This document shows, piece after piece, positions 1 to 6,266 of a stretch of DNA of 6,668 bases. This DNA is from an uncultured Acidobacteriota bacterium (GTDB lineage Bacteria; Acidobacteriota; JAAYUB01): assembly GCA_937925645.1 (NCBI GenBank), contig CALAMB010000212.1:1-6668 (forward strand), written 5' to 3'. Position 1 is the first letter of the stretch; the number at the start of each line of letters is the position of its first letter. The position numbers were made by a program, and so were the translations under genes. The notes under the pieces are model-generated. The model had not been told where the DNA came from, made no database searches, and saw only the letters and a program-made list of their open reading frames with translations.

Positions 1-10
1 ATTGACTGAC

Positions 11-44
11 GTGACTGGAGTTCAGACGTGTGCTCTTCCGATCT
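11..44 (+). other. Illumina TruSeq adapter contamination
   Basis: The 34 bases from GTGACTGGAGTTC to CTCTTCCGATCT match the Illumina multiplexing (index-read side) adapter exactly, as I know that sequence. The ten bases before it (1-10) read as AT followed by an 8-mer, TGACTGAC. That would fit the end of the P7 arm plus an i7 index, although the index reading is an inference. Genomic sequence therefore starts at about position 45. Any open frame that crosses this point, such as the one beginning at position 30, is artefactual. Confidence 0.97.
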
Positions 45-46
45 CG

Positions 47-68
47 CGCGCCCCTGTTAAGGGGCGCG
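47..68. repeat. Palindromic repeat, copy 1
   Basis: A perfect 9-bp inverted repeat, CGCGCCCCT / AGGGGCGCG, surrounds the 4-nt loop GTTA. The same arms recur at 258-279 with loop GTCC, while the flanks do not match. The copy lies 3 nt inside the adapter junction, and such a stable hairpin may explain why the assembly ends here. No T-run follows on the plus strand. Confidence 0.75.
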
Positions 69-183
69 GAGAAGATCCCCGCAGCTATCGTTCGTCGACT
101 CCGAAGCGCCCCCTTTGATTTCCCGACCCCGGTCACACAATCGATGGGTGGTTTTGAAATCGAGCCGCGGATGGGCATGGTTC

Positions 184-231
184 CCTCCCGAATGATGGAT
201 TCATCTACACAAACGGGCGGGAGGAATTTTT
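184..231 (+). terminator. Weak terminator-like stem with long loop
   Basis: CCTCCCG (184-190) pairs perfectly with CGGGAGG (218-224), followed by AA and TTTTT (227-231). The 27-nt loop contains a small GATG/CATC stem. A GC-rich stem before a T-run resembles an intrinsic terminator for a transcript entering from the left, but the loop is long, so this is tentative. Confidence 0.25.
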
Positions 232-257
232 CTCCGAAGATTTGATCCGAATTTCCC

Positions 258-290
258 CGCGCCCCTGTCCAGGGGCGCGCCGTGTTTTTT
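258..290 (+). terminator. Palindromic repeat copy 2, possible intrinsic terminator
   Basis: The 9-bp arms CGCGCCCCT (258-266) and AGGGGCGCG (271-279) are identical to those at 47-68, here with loop GTCC. Six T residues (285-290) follow after a 5-nt gap, so on the plus strand it resembles a rho-independent terminator for a gene to the left. The gap between stem and T-run is longer than usual. It may equally be a dispersed palindromic element, since an identical stem without a T-run is found 210 bp away. Confidence 0.4.
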
Positions 291-301
291 ACTTCCGCTG
301 T

Positions 302-337
302 CCAGGCGCTGCCCCGCGTTCGCGGGGCTGCGCCTGG
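302..337. repeat. 36-bp near-perfect hairpin
   Basis: CCAGGCGC-T-GCCCCGCG (302-318) and CGCGGGGC-T-GCGCCTGG (321-337) are complementary except for one central T-T mismatch (310/329). The realistic fold has about 16 base pairs and a 4-nt loop (318-321). It lies 190 bp past the stop of the minus-strand HD-GYP gene, with no T-run on either side. Being this long and GC-rich, it could stop or stabilise converging transcripts, or be a REP-like dispersed element. I cannot tell which from one copy. Confidence 0.7.
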
Positions 338-466
338 CTATTGTCTTTGAAACTGGAAGGGCTTGCCGGAGACCCGGCATTGCGGCACGGAGCTGGATTG
401 AACGATCATGCCTCTTTGTTTCCGGCTCCGCTGGCTTGGGAATCACAAGCACGACTAACTCGGAAC

Positions 467-515
467 TCCTATCCCCTATCTCCTATCTCCTATCTCCTAT
501 CTCCTATCTCCTATT
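467..515. repeat. Heptamer tandem repeat, (TCCTATC)7
   Basis: Seven consecutive 7-nt units: five exact TCCTATC (467-473 and 481-508), one CCCTATC (474-480) and one TCCTATT (509-515). On the other strand the unit is GATAGGA. The 7-nt period persists in decayed form after a 1-nt slip, as TCCCAAC (517-523), TCCTCAC (524-530) and TCCGCCT (531-537), so it reaches the stop codon of the minus-strand gene. It may also extend upstream as TCGGAAC (460-466). The array ends 11 nt beyond that gene's stop codon. Confidence 0.9.
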
Positions 516-526
516 CTCCCAACTCC

Positions 527-2056
527 TCACTCCGCCTGCGCGCGGAACTCGGTCTCGAAAATCTCCACCAGCTTTGGGTCGTAGCGGCGACCGGCATTGC
601 GCCGGAGGTCGGTGAACGCCTCGTCGAACGAGCGGCCGATCTGGTAGCTGTGAGGGTTGGTCATGGCGTCGAACGACTCGGCGATGGCGATGATCCGGGC
701 GCCGACGGGGATCGCCTCGCCGGCCAGCCCGGCGGGGTATCCGCTGCCGTCGAGATTTTCGTGGTGGTACTGGATGAGGGGCACCAGATCCTGCCACAGG
801 GTGATCCGGCTGACCAGCTCGGCGCCCAGCAGCGGATGCCGGCGATGGCTTTCCGGATCGTGCTGCTGGCCGGCGGGCACCCTGATCATGCCGATGTCGT
901 GGAGCAGGGCGGCGAAGTAGATCTGCTTGCGGCCGGCCTCGTCGATGTTCAGGCGCCGGGCGATCATGCCGGCGTAGCGGGCGACGTTGTGCAGGTGGTC
1001 GCGCGCCACGGTGGTCCCCTCCAGGGTTTGGACCAGCAGCTCGATGGTGTGAGTGAAATAGTTGAGCTGGATCTCCCGGAACTGGGCGTTGTGGATGCTG
1101 ACGGCCGCCTGGCCGGTCAGGGTCTGCATGACGTTGAGCTCGGCCCGCTCGAACGCGCCGGCGTCCCGCAGCTTGTGGACCAGGACCAGCGCGCCCTTGA
1201 CCTCCTCGCCGAGGGCCAGCGGCGCCGCCGCCACCTGGATCCGGCCCGGCGCGTACGCCAGCGGTCCCCCGCGCAGCGACTCGCCGTCAAACAGCAGCAC
1301 CTCCCGCGCCTCGGCGGCGCGGCGGGCCGCCGTCCGGTAAAACTCCAGCCGCTCCTCGCCCGACTCCTCGATGGTGTGCCCCACCTCCGCGGTCAGCCGG
1401 CCGTCCGGGTCGAGGGGCATGAACAGGTACGCGCCGGACACGTGGAAGAGCTGCATGGCGCCCTGGACGAGCTGGTTGTACACCTCCTGCGGGTGAGGCG
1501 ACTGCGACACGGCGCTCGAAATGGACACCAGCTGTTCGAGGTTGGCGCGCGAGCGGTCCAGCGCGCCCAGCGTGGCCAGCATCCGGCGGCGGGTCTGGAA
1601 GTAGCCGAGCAGGGAAAGCAGGAACGACGCGCAGATCACGCCGATGATGGAGTAGAGCAGGGCGGGATCGCCCTTGGTCAGCAGCTCCGGGATGATGTAC
1701 ATCATCAGCAGCATGGCGATGCACACCAGCGGCAGCAGCGAGACGATGATGTACACGCGGATGAACACGGCCAGCGGCCGGGCCACCGCCACCCTGGGAT
1801 CGCTCACCCGGTGCGGTTGCTTCATGGTGATGAAATAGCCGGCCAGGTAGGTCACCACCAGGACGAGCAGGACGCCCATGGCCAGGTAGAACACGGTGGC
1901 GCCGCCCCGCTGGAGGAGCCGCGGGAAGACGTAGGCGAACATGATCGCCGACAGGCAGGCCAGGGTGAGGAGCACGGCGACGGCCAGGGGAGCGCTGGTC
2001 TGACTGGCTCCTTCGACTCCTTCCCGCGGCAGAATGCGTTTCGGTTCGGCAGCCAT
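527..2056 (-). CDS. Membrane GAF/HD-GYP domain protein, putative c-di-GMP phosphodiesterase
   Basis: 509 aa. Four predicted membrane helices (about 22-46, 53-77, 94-122, 132-153) form two helical hairpins that look duplicated: residues 42-77 align without gaps to 120-155. A helical linker leads to a GAF-like sensor (about 172-326) and an HD-GYP domain (about 335-505). Visible HD-GYP features are His356, the HD pair H386-D387, H407, H431-H432 and the signature HHENLDGSGYP (431-441), then RIIAIAESFDAMT. The family hydrolyses cyclic-di-GMP; the likely site is the cytoplasmic membrane face. Departures from the family are HDIGM instead of HDIGK (M390), AES instead of ADx (E460), TNPHSY instead of TSxRPY, and about 8 fewer residues between the HD pair and H407, so activity is uncertain. 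I chose ATG 2056 over the in-frame ATG at 2086 because the best promoter would begin transcription near 2082. Its RBS is weak (GGCGGG). It is divergent from nadB. Confidence 0.88.
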   Translation of the reverse strand: MAAEPKRILPREGVEGASQTSAPLAVAVLLTLACLSAIMFAYVFPRLLQRGGATVFYLAMGVLLVLVVTYLAGYFITMKQPHRVSDPRVAVARPLAVFIRVYIIVSLLPLVCIAMLLMMYIIPELLTKGDPALLYSIIGVICASFLLSLLGYFQTRRRMLATLGALDRSRANLEQLVSISSAVSQSPHPQEVYNQLVQGAMQLFHVSGAYLFMPLDPDGRLTAEVGHTIEESGEERLEFYRTAARRAAEAREVLLFDGESLRGGPLAYAPGRIQVAAAPLALGEEVKGALVLVHKLRDAGAFERAELNVMQTLTGQAAVSIHNAQFREIQLNYFTHTIELLVQTLEGTTVARDHLHNVARYAGMIARRLNIDEAGRKQIYFAALLHDIGMIRVPAGQQHDPESHRRHPLLGAELVSRITLWQDLVPLIQYHHENLDGSGYPAGLAGEAIPVGARIIAIAESFDAMTNPHSYQIGRSFDEAFTDLRRNAGRRYDPKLVEIFETEFRAQAE

Positions 2057-2088
2057 GATCCCGCCTGTGCTATGTCGAGAATGCATGT

Positions 2089-2118
2089 AGTTTAAGTAGC
2101 GGCGGTTTCTTTTGTCAA
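2089..2118 (-). promoter_or_regulatory. Sigma70-type promoter for the HD-GYP gene
   Basis: On the minus strand a perfect -35 hexamer, TTGACA (2118-2113), is followed after 18 nt by TAAACT (2094-2089), a 4/6 match to the -10 consensus. A start of transcription near 2082 would leave a leader of about 25 nt before the ATG at 2056. The -10 is imperfect and the organism's sigma factor preference is unknown. Confidence 0.45.
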
Positions 2119-2151
2119 CAGGTTGTTGGATGGGTTTGCAAATAACCGCCG
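2100..2151. promoter_or_regulatory. Inverted repeats in divergent promoter region
   Basis: CGGCGGTT (2100-2107) is the exact reverse complement of AACCGCCG (2144-2151), with repeat centres about 44 bp apart. Inside lies a smaller pair, CAACA (2116-2120) and TGTTG (2124-2128), partly over the -35 box of the minus-strand promoter. The arrangement, between two divergent genes, could be paired operator half-sites. No known operator was recognised, and no good plus-strand -10 for nadB is apparent. Confidence 0.25.
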
Positions 2152-2191
2152 TCCTGTGCGAAAATGCCTGATTCAGAGAGGCATCACCGCC

Positions 2192-3781
2192 ATGGAAACC
2201 GTCACCACCGACGTGCTCGTCCTCGGCTCCGGCATCGCCGGACTCAGCGCCGCCATCCGCCTGGCCAGCCGCCGCCGCGTGCTGGTGGTCACCAAGGCGG
2301 AAGTGTCCGCCGGGAACACCGAGCTGGCCCAGGGCGGCATCGCCGCCGCCATCCAGGAGGAGGATTCGCCCTTCAGCCACTTCAGCGACAGCATGAGCGC
2401 CGGCGACTACCTCTGCCGCGAGGAGGCGCTGGCGTACATGGTGGCGCAGGGGCCGCGCTGCGTCCGCGAACTCATCGACTGGGGCGCCCGCTTCGACACC
2501 GTGGACGGCCACCTGAGTTTCACCCGCGAGGGCGCCCACCGCGTCCGTCGCGTGCTCCACGCCCACGGCGACGCCACCGGCGCCGAGATCCAGGCGACGC
2601 TGGTTCGCCGGGTGGCCGCCCTGCCCCGGGTGACGCTCCGGGAACGGACGGCCGCCCTCGACCTGCTGGTCCGCGACGGCGGCTGCTGGGGCGCCGTCTG
2701 CCTCGACCTGGCCTCCGGCCGGCCCCTGCAGGTGCGCGCCGCCGTGACCGTCATCGCCACGGGCGGAGCCGGCCGGCTCTACCGGCACAGCACCAACGCC
2801 GCCACGGCCACGGGCGACGGGTTCGCCATGGCCTACCGGGCCGGCGCCCTCCTCGAGGACATGGAGTTCGTCCAGTTCCACCCCACCAGCCTGCGAGTGC
2901 CGGGGGTGCCCGAGTTCCTGCTCAGCGAGGCGCTGCGCGGCGAGGGCGGGTTGCTGCGCAACGGGGCGCGGGAGCGTTTCATGCCCCGCCACCACCCCAT
3001 GGCCGAGCTGGCGCCGCGCGACGTGGTCAGCCGGGCCATCTGGCAGGAGCTGCGGGACACCGGCACCGACCACGTGCTGCTGGACATGACCCACTTCAAG
3101 GCCGAGTTTCTCCGGGCGCGGTTCCCGAACCTCTTCCAGCGCTGCCTGGCGCTGGGGATCGACATGTCGCGGCAGCCCATCCCGGTGGCGCCGGCGGCCC
3201 ACTTCATCATGGGCGGGATCAAGACCGATCCGGAAGGGCGGACCAGCCTCCGCCGCCTGTTCGCCTGCGGCGAGGCGGCCTGCACCGGCGTCCACGGCGC
3301 CAACCGCCTGGCCAGCAACTCGCTGCTGGAGGGGCTGGTGTTCGGCCGGCGAACCGGCACGTTCATCCGCGACCACTGGACCGACCTGACCATGGGACCG
3401 GCACCGGCGGACGCGCGGTGGCCGGTGCCGAAGGTGATTCCCGGTCCGTTCACCCCCGAGCTCGAGGCGCGCCGGACGGATCTCCAGACGCTGATGTGGG
3501 AGCGGGTGGGCATCGTCCGGTCCGGCGAGTCGCTCCAGGCGGCCATGGAGCAGTTGGCGCAGTGGCGCGCCGAGCTGGCGGCGTCCCGCACCCTGGCCGA
3601 GCACGGCCTCGACGGCATGCTCGTGAGCGGGTTGTGCATCGCCCGGGCGGCGCTGGAGCGGCGGGGCAGCCGGGGCGGCCACTACCGCGAGGATTTCCCC
3701 AAGCGCGGCGGCTACGGCAACCGCCATGTGAACATCCGCCGCGGCGCCGGCGGACTGCCGGTCGCATTCTGGTCGGAATAG
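2192..3781 (+). CDS. nadB: L-aspartate oxidase
   Basis: 529 aa, full length for the family. A FAD-dependent cytoplasmic enzyme that oxidises L-aspartate to iminoaspartate, the first step of bacterial de novo NAD synthesis. The N terminus has the dinucleotide motif GSGIAG (12-17), then TKAEVSAGNTELAQGGIAA (34-52). Other signatures are TREGAHRVRRVLHAHGDATG (111-130), ATGGAGRLY (189-197), VQFHPTSL (227-234), EALRGEG (246-252), APRDVVSRA (274-282), MGGIKTD (340-346) and GVHGANRLASNSLLEGLVFG (366-385). E113, H230, R276 and R372 line up with residues I recall as active-site positions in E. coli NadB (E121, H244, R290, R386). Fumarate reductase and succinate dehydrogenase flavoproteins are related, but the pairing with nadC and these motifs favour NadB. 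ATG 2192 is chosen because homology starts at once and an AGAGAGG (2175-2181) lies 10 nt upstream. First gene of the plus-strand operon. Confidence 0.96.
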   Translation: METVTTDVLVLGSGIAGLSAAIRLASRRRVLVVTKAEVSAGNTELAQGGIAAAIQEEDSPFSHFSDSMSAGDYLCREEALAYMVAQGPRCVRELIDWGARFDTVDGHLSFTREGAHRVRRVLHAHGDATGAEIQATLVRRVAALPRVTLRERTAALDLLVRDGGCWGAVCLDLASGRPLQVRAAVTVIATGGAGRLYRHSTNAATATGDGFAMAYRAGALLEDMEFVQFHPTSLRVPGVPEFLLSEALRGEGGLLRNGARERFMPRHHPMAELAPRDVVSRAIWQELRDTGTDHVLLDMTHFKAEFLRARFPNLFQRCLALGIDMSRQPIPVAPAAHFIMGGIKTDPEGRTSLRRLFACGEAACTGVHGANRLASNSLLEGLVFGRRTGTFIRDHWTDLTMGPAPADARWPVPKVIPGPFTPELEARRTDLQTLMWERVGIVRSGESLQAAMEQLAQWRAELAASRTLAEHGLDGMLVSGLCIARAALERRGSRGGHYREDFPKRGGYGNRHVNIRRGAGGLPVAFWSE

Positions 3782-3785
3782 GAGG
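3780..3785 (+). promoter_or_regulatory. Shine-Dalgarno site of nadC
   Basis: AGGAGG lies 7 nt before the nadC ATG and overlaps the last two bases of the nadB stop codon TAG (3779-3781). It fixes the nadC start at 3793 and suggests that a ribosome ending nadB is already positioned to re-initiate. Confidence 0.85.
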
Positions 3786-3792
3786 ACGTGCC

Positions 3793-4647
3793 ATGACCGC
3801 CGACGACTTCGTGCGCCGACGTCTCCGCGCCTTCCTGCGCGAAGACATCGGACCGGGCGACCTGACCACCGACAGCTTCGCCGGACTGGACGCGCGGCGC
3901 GCCCGGGCCGTTTTCCGCGCCCGCGAGGCGGGCGTGCTGGCCGGGCTGCACTTCGCCGGCGAGGTCTTCCGGCTGCTCGATCCGTCCGCCCGCATCGATC
4001 GGCGGGAGGTCGCCGAGGGCGCCGCCATGGCCGCCGGGACGGCGTTGGCCGAGGTGGAGGCGGCCGCCGGCGCGCTGCTGCGGGGCGAGCGCACCGCGCT
4101 CAACATCGTCCAGCGGCTGTCGGGAATCGCCACCCTGACCCGGCAGTACGCCGACGCCCTGGCCGGCACGCCGGTCCGGTTGCTGGACACCCGCAAGACC
4201 ACCCCCGGCTTCCGGTTCTTCGAGAAGTACGCCGTCCGCGTCGGGGGCGGCCACAACCACCGGCTGGGACTCTTCGACGGGGTCATGATCAAGGACAACC
4301 ACATCGCCACCGTCGGCGACATCGGCGCGGCGGTGCGCGCCGCCCGCGGGCACGCGCCGGTCACCGTCCGGATCGAGGTCGAAGCGGAGACCCTGGCCCA
4401 GGTCGACGCCGCCCTGGCCGCCGGGGCCGACATCATCATGCTCGACAACATGGACCCGGACGCCATGCGGCAGGCCGCCGCGCGCGTCGCCGGCCGGGCG
4501 AAGCTCGAAGCCTCGGGACGGGTGACGCTCGAGGAGCTGCCGCGCGTGGCGGCGGCCGGCGTGGATTACATCTCCACCTCCGCCGTGATCACCCGGGCGC
4601 GCTGGCTGGACATCGGACTCGATTTCGTGGCCGAGGAGGCGCGGTGA
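3793..4647 (+). CDS. nadC: Nicotinate-nucleotide pyrophosphorylase (quinolinate phosphoribosyltransferase)
   Basis: 284 aa, the usual size. Catalyses quinolinate plus PRPP to nicotinate mononucleotide, CO2 and pyrophosphate in the cytoplasm. The N-terminal domain has EDIGPGDLTTD (17-27), matching the family's opening motif. The core carries ERTALNIVQRLSGIAT (99-114), DTRKTTPGFRFFEKYAV (132-148), GGGHNHRLGLFDGVMIKDNH (151-170), RIEVEAE (193-199), IIMLDNM (214-220) and the C-terminal phosphate-binding strands LEASGR (238-243) and VDYISTSAVI (257-266). R100, R134, K135, H156, R157, K167 and D218 are the basic and acidic residues expected to bind quinolinate and PRPP. It starts 11 nt after nadB, and its TGA overlaps the GTG start of the next gene. 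No nadA is visible, so quinolinate synthase must be encoded elsewhere if the pathway is complete. Confidence 0.97.
   Translation: MTADDFVRRRLRAFLREDIGPGDLTTDSFAGLDARRARAVFRAREAGVLAGLHFAGEVFRLLDPSARIDRREVAEGAAMAAGTALAEVEAAAGALLRGERTALNIVQRLSGIATLTRQYADALAGTPVRLLDTRKTTPGFRFFEKYAVRVGGGHNHRLGLFDGVMIKDNHIATVGDIGAAVRAARGHAPVTVRIEVEAETLAQVDAALAAGADIIMLDNMDPDAMRQAAARVAGRAKLEASGRVTLEELPRVAAAGVDYISTSAVITRARWLDIGLDFVAEEAR
4633..4639 (+). promoter_or_regulatory. Shine-Dalgarno site of the glycosyltransferase gene
   Basis: GAGGAGG inside the 3' end of nadC lies 4 nt before GTG 4644, or 7 nt if pairing uses the first GAGG. It supports the GTG start that overlaps the nadC stop codon in the 4-nt sequence GTGA. 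Confidence 0.7.
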
Positions 4648-6266
4648 CCGCCGGTCGCGGCTGGGCATTCTGGGAGGGGCTGGGCGAGAACCGGCGCTTC
4701 GCCGCGCTGATGCTGGCGCTGACGGTGTTCTACCTGTCGTTCATCGGCTGGTACGGGTTCGTCGGCCCCGACGAGCCCCGGTACGCCCGCATCGCCGAGG
4801 AAATGATGCGCCGCGGCGACTGGGTGCTGCCCACCCTGAAGGGATCTCCCTGGCTGGAGAAACCGCCGCTGCTCTACTGGATGGCCAACGTCTCGTATCG
4901 CGTGTTCGGCGTGAACGAATTCGCCGCGCGGCTGCCGTCCGTGGTGCTGGCGCTCGGCGCCATCGCGACGCTGTACCTGGCGCTGCGGCGGACGTTCGGC
5001 GAGCGGATGGCCTTCAACTCGGCGCTGGTGCTGGGCACCTGCGTGCTGTTCCTCGGCTTTGCCGGCGGCGGCACCACGGACATGCCGTTCACCGCGTGCC
5101 TGAGCGTGGGCATGCTGCTGCTGTGGCGGTATCTGGCCGCCGAGCCGGCGCCGCCGCCGACGCTGTTCTGGGCCGCCTGCGCCGTCTTCGGCCTGGCCGT
5201 CCTGGCCAAGGGGCCGCTGGGCCTGGTGCTGCCGGTGCTGGCCGTGTATCCGTACCTCATGGTCACCGGCCGGGTGGAGCGACTGACGCTGCCGCGGCTG
5301 GCGGTGGGGGCGCTGGTGCTGCTGGCCGTGGCGGCGCCCTGGTACGTCCTGGTCTACCGGCGGGAGGGCTTCTTCTTCATCCTGGTCTTTTTCGTCAACC
5401 ATCATCTGGGCCGCTTCTTCACCGCGATCCATCACCACACCCGGCCGTTCTACTTCTACCTGCCGGTGATCCTGATCGGTCTGCTCCCGTGGACGTTCTT
5501 CCTGCTCCTGTGGCGGGATCGCCGGCCGCTCTGGCGGCATTGGCGGACGGACCCGCGGGCCGACGGCCTGCTGTTCTTTCTCGCCTGGCTGGTGTTGCCG
5601 CTGGCTTTCTTTTCGCTGTCGTCGGCCAAGCTCCCCGGCTACATCCTGCCGCTGTTCCCCGCGCTGGCGGTGCTCATCGGCTGGAGCATGGAGGGGGCTT
5701 TCACGCCGGGTCGCGACTGGCGGCCGTTCGCGTGGGGGGCGGCGGCGGTGACGGTGGCCCTGGTCGTGGGCGGGCTGCTCTTCTTCCACATCCGCTTCCA
5801 CATGGTGTCGCTCGGGCTCCTGGTGGTCGCCCTGGTGCTGCCGGGCCTGCTGGGCTTCATCTGGCTCATCCGCCGCGGGCGTCCGGACCGGGCCGTCCTG
5901 TCACTGGCGTTCGGCGTGTTTCTGGTGGTGGCCGGCGGCGCCCCCTGGCTGCTGCCGGCGGTGGAGCCGTTCTTCTCGGGCCGCCGCATCTGCCGGCTGG
6001 CCATGCAATGGACCGGACCGGACAATCCGCTGATCATCTACCGGCATTTTCATCACAGCCACGAGTATTACACCGACTACACGTGCACGCCGAACATCGA
6101 GAAACCGGCCGAGGTGGCCGCCCTGCTGGAAGCGCGCCGCCGGCCGTCCTACCTGCTGACCGAGGGGAAGGCCGTGGGCGATCTCGACCAGGTGTCCGGC
6201 TGGCGGCGCACGGTCGTGGCTGAGGCCGGCCGCTCGGTTCTGGTTAAACTGGAGCGTATGCCATGA
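4644..6266 (+). CDS. ArnT/PMT-like integral-membrane glycosyltransferase (GT83-type)
   Basis: 540 aa with a dozen or so hydrophobic helices from residue 19 to about 440 and a soluble tail. The family moves a sugar from an undecaprenyl- or polyprenyl-phosphate carrier to lipid A, protein or another acceptor on the outer face of the cytoplasmic membrane. Motifs in order are GPDEPRYARIAEEM (41-54), WLEKPPLLYWM (70-80), TTDMPF (144-149), LAKGPLG (187-193), APWY (231-234), NHHLGRFF (252-259), HHHTRPFYFYLP (263-274) and SSAKLPGYILPLFPAL (326-341). D43, E72, K73, D146, H253 and Y333 sit at a constant offset of 12 from functional residues I recall in the Cupriavidus ArnT structure (D55, E84, K85, D158, H265, Y345). 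The tail contains an aromatic and His-rich stretch, YRHFHHSHEYYTDY (466-479). GTG start and 4-nt overlap with nadC. Donor and acceptor cannot be deduced; neither arn genes nor an oligosaccharyl cluster is present, so I do not call it arnT. Confidence 0.9.
   Translation: MTAGRGWAFWEGLGENRRFAALMLALTVFYLSFIGWYGFVGPDEPRYARIAEEMMRRGDWVLPTLKGSPWLEKPPLLYWMANVSYRVFGVNEFAARLPSVVLALGAIATLYLALRRTFGERMAFNSALVLGTCVLFLGFAGGGTTDMPFTACLSVGMLLLWRYLAAEPAPPPTLFWAACAVFGLAVLAKGPLGLVLPVLAVYPYLMVTGRVERLTLPRLAVGALVLLAVAAPWYVLVYRREGFFFILVFFVNHHLGRFFTAIHHHTRPFYFYLPVILIGLLPWTFFLLLWRDRRPLWRHWRTDPRADGLLFFLAWLVLPLAFFSLSSAKLPGYILPLFPALAVLIGWSMEGAFTPGRDWRPFAWGAAAVTVALVVGGLLFFHIRFHMVSLGLLVVALVLPGLLGFIWLIRRGRPDRAVLSLAFGVFLVVAGGAPWLLPAVEPFFSGRRICRLAMQWTGPDNPLIIYRHFHHSHEYYTDYTCTPNIEKPAEVAALLEARRRPSYLLTEGKAVGDLDQVSGWRRTVVAEAGRSVLVKLERMP

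Larger units (their letters stand above)
45..526. other. Non-coding, repeat-rich region at contig edge
   Basis: No convincing gene lies in these 480 bases. The short open frames have no recognisable protein features, and one starts inside the adapter. Base composition between about 100 and 260 is visibly less GC-rich than the genes. The region contains two copies of one hairpin (47-68, 258-279), a large hairpin (302-337), a 7-bp stem with a long loop (184-224) followed by T5, a 6-bp stem with a 4-nt loop (364-379), and a heptamer tandem array (467-515). It is probably the 3' flank of the minus-strand HD-GYP gene plus the downstream end of an unseen gene to the left. No tRNA, rRNA or riboswitch was recognised. 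Confidence 0.6.

Noticed and set aside
30..245. 71-aa plus-strand open frame at the left edge
   Set aside because: Its start codon and first residues lie in the Illumina adapter, and the remainder has no recognisable feature.
467..515. CRISPR array
   Set aside because: The units are 7 nt, directly adjacent and without spacers, so this is a simple tandem repeat.
242..2095. 617-aa plus-strand open frame antisense to the HD-GYP gene
   Set aside because: It has low-complexity Gly/Gln/Val/His/Arg-rich composition typical of a shadow frame, translates the heptamer repeat, and shows no domain. The opposite strand encodes recognisable catalytic motifs.
2057..3727. The HD-GYP reading frame stays open on the minus strand across most of nadB, giving an apparent protein of 1066 aa
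   Set aside because: The upstream part is antisense to clearly conserved nadB and has no recognisable domain. Long antisense open frames are expected in high-GC genes. The membrane/GAF/HD-GYP homology begins near 2056, next to a plausible promoter.
2164..3792. Upstream extension of the nadC frame through nadB
   Set aside because: It is an Arg/Pro/Gly/His-rich shadow of nadB in another frame. nadC homology begins at ATG 3793, which has an ideal Shine-Dalgarno site.
4566..5801. 411-aa minus-strand open frame opposite the glycosyltransferase gene (and similar frames at 3450-4668 and 6149-6652)
   Set aside because: Their composition is rich in Gln, Arg, His, Gly or Ser in the manner of antisense frames. 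None has an RBS or domain, and each is opposite a gene with conserved motifs.
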